From an uncultured Actinomyces sp. (GTDB lineage Bacteria > Actinomycetota > Actinomycetes > Actinomycetales > Actinomycetaceae): DNA of 5,754 bases. Positions 1 to 3,483 of this stretch are shown here, piece after piece (position 1 is the first letter of the stretch; the number at the start of each line of letters is the position of its first letter). The stretch spans positions 1-5,754 of the forward strand of contig CALHZX010000102.1 of the NCBI GenBank assembly GCA_938040725.1, read 5' to 3'. Both the position numbers and the translations under genes were made by a program. Below the pieces are notes generated by a model that saw only the letters and a list, made by a program, of their open reading frames with translations, was not told the DNA's origin and did no database searches.

Positions 1-975
1 GTCCAGTTCAACATCGTCTTCGGTATCCTCCTTGCCTACGCCTCCAACGCGATCATCCGCGAGATCGCACACGAGGACATCGCCTGGCGTTGGATGCTCG
101 GCGTCATGGCCGTCCCGGCCGTCTTCTTCCTCATCTTCCTGGCGACCGTCCCCGAGACGCCTCGCTGGCTCCTGGCCAACGGTCGCAAGGAGCGGGCCGT
201 GAAGATTTCTGAACGCCTCACCACCTCTCGGGCAGAGTTCGACGAGCAGATCGCCGAGATAAAGGCGCAGATCGCCGAGGATGCTTCCGGCGGCAAGGTT
301 GCCTTCTTCACGCGCCGCTACCGCAAGGTCATCCTCATGGCCTTCTGCATTGCGATGTTCAACCAGCTCTCCGGCATCAACGCGATCCTCTACTACGCTC
401 CCAAGGTTATGAAGCTCGCCGGCGGCGAGGAGGTGCTCGGCGCGGCATTCCCCTACGTCGCCTCCGTCATCGTCGGCCTCATGAACCTGATCGCCACGAT
501 GGCTGCCCTCACCGTCATCGACAAGCTGGGTCGGCGCCAGCTCATGATCGTCGGCTCCATCGGCTACCTCATCTCGCTTGGCTTCCTGTCGGCAATCATG
601 TTCGCCTACAAGGGGGGTGTCTTCGAAGAAGGCAGCGCCGTTCCGGTCTGGCTGATTCTTGTCGGCCTGCTCGCCTTCATCGCCTCGCACGCCTTCGGTC
701 AGGGCTCGGTCATCTGGGTGTTCATCTCGGAGATCTTCCCCAACCGCGTGCGCGCCCGCGGCCAGTCTCTGGGGTCGCTCACGCACTGGGTGTTCGCCTT
801 CGTCATTACCTACGCGTTCCCCGTGCTCGCGGATAAGCTGGGCGGGGGTTTCGCCTTCGGAATCTTCTTCCTGGCCATGATCGGTCAGCTATTCTGGGTC
901 CTGAAGGTTATGCCCGAAACGAAGGGCATTCCTCTGGAAGAAATGGAAGAGAAGCTGGGGTTGACGAATGACTAG
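1..975 (+). CDS. Sugar-porter family MFS transporter (proton/sugar symporter), 5' end cut by window edge
   Basis: This is an integral membrane permease of the major facilitator superfamily, sugar-porter branch (GalP/XylE/GlcP-like). It likely imports a hexose or pentose with protons. The frame is open from base 1, giving 324 visible residues. Full-length relatives have about 460-490, so roughly the first four membrane helices are missing. Visible family motifs, numbered from the first visible residue: W-R-W-M-L-G at 29-34, P-E-T-P-R-W-L at 51-57 (the end-of-helix-6 P-E-S-P-R-W motif), Q-L-S-G-I-N-A-I-L-Y-Y-A-P at 122-134 (sugar-binding helix 7), D-x-x-G-R-R at 174-179, a W-V-F-I-S-E-I-F-P stretch at 239-247 followed by R-x-R-x-R-G, and the terminal P-E-T-K-G at 305-309. 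Residues 62-100 form the charged cytoplasmic loop between the two halves. The stop overlaps the start of the sugar kinase, so the two are co-translated. The substrate cannot be read from sequence; glucose, fructose or xylose are possible. Confidence 0.95.
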   Translation, partial: VQFNIVFGILLAYASNAIIREIAHEDIAWRWMLGVMAVPAVFFLIFLATVPETPRWLLANGRKERAVKISERLTTSRAEFDEQIAEIKAQIAEDASGGKVAFFTRRYRKVILMAFCIAMFNQLSGINAILYYAPKVMKLAGGEEVLGAAFPYVASVIVGLMNLIATMAALTVIDKLGRRQLMIVGSIGYLISLGFLSAIMFAYKGGVFEEGSAVPVWLILVGLLAFIASHAFGQGSVIWVFISEIFPNRVRARGQSLGSLTHWVFAFVITYAFPVLADKLGGGFAFGIFFLAMIGQLFWVLKVMPETKGIPLEEMEEKLGLTND

Positions 976-1918
976 GATCGTGAACATCGGGGAAGCTCTC
1001 ATCGACGAGATCACCCGCCCAAACAGTGAACCCGTCGAAGTTGTCGGGGGATCGATGCTCAACGTTGCCGCCGGCCTGACCCGGCTCGGCCACGAATCCG
1101 AGCTGGCGACATGGTTCGCCCGCGACGCTCGCGGCGATAAGGTGCGCGCTCACGCCGAGGCCGCCGGCGTCACCCTGACGCCCGGCAGCGACGGCGCCGA
1201 ATTTACCACGGTGGCTCACGCCGCCGTCGACGAACGAGGCCATGCCACCTACGAGTTTGATCTGTCCTGGGATGTGCCCTCCGTCGAGGACCCGGACACC
1301 GTTGGGCACGTCCACACCGGCTCCTACGTGGTCGTCGTCGAGCCCGGCGCTGATAAGGTCCTGGCCGCCGTCAAGCGCCAGGCCATCCGCGGCACTGTGT
1401 CCTACGACCCGAACATCCGCCCCGCTCTGCTGGGTACGCCCGACGAGGCCCGCCCCCACATCGAGGCGATCGTGGCCCTCGCGGATGTCGTCAAGGCGTC
1501 GGACGAGGACCTCGAGTGGCTCTACCCGGGCCGCCCCGTCGAGGACGTCATCCGCGAGTGGTCGCAGTCCGGCCCGTCGCTGATCCTGTGCACGCGCGGT
1601 CCCTGGGGAGTCTACATCAAGGCTGCCGCCGAGCGTGACATGCTCGTCGTCGACCCGCTGGACGTCGAGCTGGTGGACACCGTGGGCGCGGGCGACTCGC
1701 TCATGGCCGGCCTGATCTCCGGCCTCGTGGACGCGGGATTCCTGGGTTCCGGCGAGGCAAAGCAGCGCCTGCGTGAGGCCTCGTGGGACCAGATCCTGCC
1801 CGCCATCCACCGCGGCATCATCACCTCCGGCATCACCATCCTGCACCAAGGCGCCTACTCGCCCACGCGCGAGGAGGTTGCCGACGTCCTGGCCGCCGAC
1901 CCGACGCTGCGAGGCTGA
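968..1918 (+). CDS. PfkB/ribokinase-family carbohydrate kinase (fructokinase-like)
   Basis: This is a cytoplasmic ATP-dependent sugar kinase of 316 residues, a normal length for the PfkB (ribokinase) family. The N-terminal substrate-binding part shows G-E-A-L-I-D at 8-13 and the first PfkB signature region G-G-S-x-x-N-V-A-x-G-L-x-R-L-G at 27-41. The ATP-binding and catalytic signature D-T-V-G-A-G-D-S is at 237-244, with Asp243 as the expected catalytic base and G-A-G forming the anion hole. Y-D-P-N-I-R-P and S-D-E-D-L match the family's middle region. The ATG is chosen because the product begins directly with the conserved first strand and because it overlaps the permease stop by 8 bases (ATGACTAG), a classic coupled arrangement. 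The only Shine-Dalgarno candidate is a weak GGGG run 7 bases upstream, which fits translation mainly by coupling. The most likely job is phosphorylating the sugar brought in by the adjoining permease. Fructose is the first guess, but ribose, 2-keto-3-deoxygluconate and other PfkB substrates are not excluded. Confidence 0.93.
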   Translation: MTRIVNIGEALIDEITRPNSEPVEVVGGSMLNVAAGLTRLGHESELATWFARDARGDKVRAHAEAAGVTLTPGSDGAEFTTVAHAAVDERGHATYEFDLSWDVPSVEDPDTVGHVHTGSYVVVVEPGADKVLAAVKRQAIRGTVSYDPNIRPALLGTPDEARPHIEAIVALADVVKASDEDLEWLYPGRPVEDVIREWSQSGPSLILCTRGPWGVYIKAAAERDMLVVDPLDVELVDTVGAGDSLMAGLISGLVDAGFLGSGEAKQRLREASWDQILPAIHRGIITSGITILHQGAYSPTREEVADVLAADPTLRG

Positions 1919-1940
1919 CGGGGGAGTACCTCTCAACTGA

Positions 1941-1978
1941 TGGGTGTGGGCCCGGCCGAGCGGCTGGGCCCACACCCA
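1941..1978 (+). terminator. GC-rich hairpin ending the sugar permease/kinase operon
   Basis: Arms 1941-1958 and 1961-1978 pair over 18 positions (left arm TGGGTGTGGGCCCGGCCG) with a single G-U wobble at 1954. Only two bases (AG) lie between the arms, so the innermost pair must open to make a GAGC tetraloop. It lies 22 bases after the kinase stop. No run of T follows, as is common for terminators in GC-rich actinobacteria, so intrinsic activity is inferred from the stem alone. Confidence 0.8.
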
Positions 1979-2018
1979 TATCCGCTGGTCTGTGGTCACT
2001 GCGCGATTCTCGGACGCG

Positions 2019-2036
2019 CTTGTCACTGTGAACAAG
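2019..2036. repeat. Imperfect inverted repeat over the -35 box (possible operator)
   Basis: CTTGTCAC at 2019-2026, then T, then GTGAACAAG at 2028-2036. The arms are reverse complements except for one extra base in the right arm. It covers the whole proposed -35 element, where a bound protein would block RNA polymerase. It could be chance in a short palindromic patch. Confidence 0.35.
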
Positions 2037-2048
2037 TAGTCATATGCT
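2020..2048 (+). promoter_or_regulatory. Sigma-70-like promoter for the small ORF and S8 protease
   Basis: TTGTCA at 2020-2025 (5 of 6 against TTGACA) is followed by a 17-base spacer and TATGCT at 2043-2048 (4 of 6 against TATAAT). This spacing is ideal for the housekeeping sigma factor. A start site is predicted near 2055, giving an untranslated leader of about 60 bases before the GTG at 2115. The position just after the upstream operon's terminator supports it. There is no experimental support. Confidence 0.6.
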
Positions 2049-2064
2049 TGCAGAGGTCTCATAG

Positions 2065-2078
2065 TGTTCCGTGGAACA
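2065..2078. repeat. Perfect 14-bp palindrome TGTTCC-GT-GGAACA in the protease leader
   Basis: The six-base arms are exact reverse complements separated by GT. It lies about 10-25 bases downstream of the predicted transcription start, a position where a repressor could act as a roadblock. Symmetry does not extend further out. It resembles the actinobacterial parS core GTTCCACGTGGAAC with the central AC missing, which makes ParB binding unlikely. Confidence 0.5.
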
Positions 2079-2103
2079 TGTCATTTTCGGTCTTGGTATT
2101 CGT

Positions 2104-2117
2104 GGAGGTGACGCGTG
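2104..2117 (+). promoter_or_regulatory. Strong Shine-Dalgarno and GTG start of the 31-codon ORF
   Basis: GGAGGT at 2104-2109 is a near-perfect ribosome binding site, 5 bases before the GTG at 2115. It is stronger than the site in front of the protease itself. It is the main reason for calling the small ORF, because the frame is closed by a TGA at 2109-2111, leaving GTG 2115 as the first start after that stop. Confidence 0.6.
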
Positions 2118-2210
2118 GCTGACGTTGGCTTTGACTCCGATAACGGCTCCGTTAAGGACTTGAGCCCCGCTCCGCGAAAGGACGATGGATGGGACCCGCG
2201 CGAATGGTAA
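2115..2210 (+). CDS. Small ORF (31 aa) overlapping the start of the S8 protease; leader peptide or microprotein
   Basis: Not recognised. A GTG start gives a 31-residue product beginning M-A-D-V-G-F-D-S-D-N and ending D-G-W-D-P-R-E-W, with stop TAA at 2208-2210. It is acidic (eight Asp/Glu against four Lys/Arg), lacks Cys, has no hydrophobic segment and carries two Trp near the C-terminus. It therefore looks cytosolic, not like an exported peptide. The Shine-Dalgarno GGAGGT 5 bases upstream is excellent. The ORF runs 22 bases into the protease gene in another frame, so ribosomes finishing it could re-initiate at the protease start (2189 or the second Met at 2204). It may be a translational-coupling leader, a real microprotein, or the remnant of a longer gene. 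It is too short for composition to decide, so confidence is moderate. Confidence 0.45.
   Translation: MADVGFDSDNGSVKDLSPAPRKDDGWDPREW
2141..2154. repeat. Perfect 14-bp palindrome TAACGG-CT-CCGTTA inside the small ORF
   Basis: The six-base arms are exact reverse complements with a 2-base centre, the same 6+2+6 layout as the palindrome at 2065-2078. The centres are 76 bases apart. It could be an operator, a small RNA hairpin in the leader transcript, or chance. Confidence 0.35.
2176..2191 (+). promoter_or_regulatory. Ribosome binding site that fixes the protease start at 2189
   Basis: GAAAGGA at 2176-2182 lies 6 bases before ATG 2189. The in-frame stop TAA at 2153-2155, with no GTG or TTG after it, excludes an earlier start. 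The alternative Met at 2204 has no ribosome binding site in front of it. A third ATG at 2185 is in another frame and only 2 bases from the site. Confidence 0.6.
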
Positions 2211-3403
2211 AGCCGAGACGAGCGCCTCGTCAGAGTAGGCGCACGTGGGGAGCTTCGGCTGTCACTCTCGTCATCGCCGCTGGCGTCACGACGCTCCCGG
2301 CCGCTCCAGCCCAGGCAGACAATACGATCACCGCTGCTGACCAGCCATACTTCGCGTATTACCACCTGGATCAGGCCAGGGCGAAGGGGTACACGGGTAA
2401 AGGCGTAACGATCGCGATGATCGACGGGGAGGTAGCTCAAAATGCTGCCGAACTTGTCGGTGCGGATGTCACGATCAAGACTCCCTGCACCATTAGTTCC
2501 CCTGCGGCCGGTCGCACTCATGGAACTGGTGTAGCTTCCATGCTTGTTTCCTCAAACTATGGCATCGCTCCAGACGCTTCATTGTTAGCCTATCGCGCTG
2601 CATTCGGAGCAGATGGTGATACTACCGGGCCGGACTGTGGAGATAACAATGGGATCGCGAAGTCTGAGTATCCGTGGCTTTTGAACTGGGCGATGAATGA
2701 TGGCGCTCAGGTTATCAATGTATCTGCCTCGAGTAGTCTTCACAGTGATGAACTGAAATGGGCGATCGCAAGATCGATATCCCAGGGGGTCATAATCACG
2801 GCTGCTGCGGGAAATGAGGCAACAGACGGGGACAGAACTGCTTTGTCCCAGTGGTCTGGAGTTGTTGGCGTCAGTGCGATCGGTATTGACGGTAACCGTC
2901 AGGACTATTCGTCGTGGGGGCAGGGCGTATCGACAACTGCTGTTGGTGGACCCGTTAAGTTTCGTGATCCTTCGACTGACCAGATCACTGAGGTTTCGGG
3001 TACCTCAGTATCCGCGCCCATCGTCGCCGGTGTCCTCGCGCTCGCCCGTCAGAAGTGGCCGAACGCGACATCCAATCAGCTGCTCCAACTCCTGGTGAAG
3101 ACGGGCCTGAACCCAGACCACACGTGGAATCAGTACACCGGATACGGCGGCATCGATCCGGGGGCGATACTCAATACGGATCCCACGACGCTGCCCGACG
3201 TGAACCCGCTCGCAGACAAGGGCAATGGATCGAGCCCGACACCCGACGAAGTCCAGCAGTATGCGGACGGCGTCGTTAACCCCCTGCAGATCGTCAACGA
3301 CAACTCGTATGCCTACAGAGGCTTTGATGAATCGTTGATCACCGATCCGATGGTCACGGTTTCCACGCACCTGGGAACCAGTCCCCGCTATCACGCGAAA
3401 TAG
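2189..3403 (+). CDS. Exported S8 (subtilisin/kexin) serine protease, distantly mycosin-like
   Basis: A complete 404-residue secreted endopeptidase. Residues 1-43 are a signal peptide: basic n-region with paired Arg at 17-18, hydrophobic stretch about 21-36, and an A-Q-A cleavage site at 41-43. The catalytic domain (about 50-330) has the triad in order: Asp79 in M-I-D-G-E, His111 in R-T-H-G-T-G, and Ser273 in S-G-T-S-V-S-A-P. The oxyanion Asn is Asn209 in A-A-G-N-E. Asp-to-His (32) and His-to-Ser (162) spacings are close to subtilisin's. The lead-in Y-T-G-K-G-V-T-I-A-M-I-D is typical of actinobacterial subtilases and mycosins. Odd points: the usual D-T/S-G reads D-G-E. The only cysteines of the mature part, 100 and 150, could form a disulphide. 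Residues 331-404 form an extra tail with no membrane anchor, unlike true mycosins. No type VII secretion genes are in view. GC content is lower than in its neighbours. The role is unknown; general extracellular proteolysis or processing of a partner are both possible. Confidence 0.93.
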   Translation: MGPARMVKPRRAPRQSRRTWGASAVTLVIAAGVTTLPAAPAQADNTITAADQPYFAYYHLDQARAKGYTGKGVTIAMIDGEVAQNAAELVGADVTIKTPCTISSPAAGRTHGTGVASMLVSSNYGIAPDASLLAYRAAFGADGDTTGPDCGDNNGIAKSEYPWLLNWAMNDGAQVINVSASSSLHSDELKWAIARSISQGVIITAAAGNEATDGDRTALSQWSGVVGVSAIGIDGNRQDYSSWGQGVSTTAVGGPVKFRDPSTDQITEVSGTSVSAPIVAGVLALARQKWPNATSNQLLQLLVKTGLNPDHTWNQYTGYGGIDPGAILNTDPTTLPDVNPLADKGNGSSPTPDEVQQYADGVVNPLQIVNDNSYAYRGFDESLITDPMVTVSTHLGTSPRYHAK

Positions 3404-3421
3404 GTGCGACACAGAAGTTGA

Positions 3422-3469
3422 CATGATGGTGGGGCGGCCGGGAGAAATCCCAGCCACCCCACCATCATG
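3422..3469. terminator. Shared hairpin terminator between the convergent protease and parC genes
   Basis: Arms 3422-3443 and 3448-3469 are 22 bases each with a 4-base GAAA loop. They pair everywhere except two positions (3435/3456 and 3439/3452). Those are C-A mismatches in the plus-strand transcript but G-U wobbles in the minus-strand one, so the parC transcript forms the better, uninterrupted stem. It lies 18 bases after the protease stop and 14 bases after the parC stop. Neither side has a long T run. Confidence 0.85.
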
Positions 3470-3483
3470 ACTAGGAGGGTGCG

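Noticed and set aside
908..2062. A long minus-strand ORF antisense to the kinase
   Set aside because: It is a shadow of a high-GC gene. It runs through the kinase gene, the terminator and the promoter region, and its composition is unlike a real protein. The plus-strand kinase has clear family motifs.
2065..2078. A parS site for ParB
   Set aside because: The palindrome lacks the central AC of the actinobacterial core GTTCCACGTGGAAC, so the half-site spacing is wrong. It is kept only as an unassigned palindrome.
2078..2122. A 14-codon ORF (M-S-F-S-V-L-V-F...) whose stop overlaps the small ORF's GTG
   Set aside because: It has no convincing ribosome site and is very short. Its longer form, starting at 1940, would begin inside the terminator stem. 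A leader peptide role cannot be excluded.
2189..3403. The protease as mycosin (MycP) of a type VII secretion system
   Set aside because: It shares the general fold and lead-in motif, but has no C-terminal membrane anchor, and no EccB, EccC, EccD, EccE or WXG100 gene is visible in the window.
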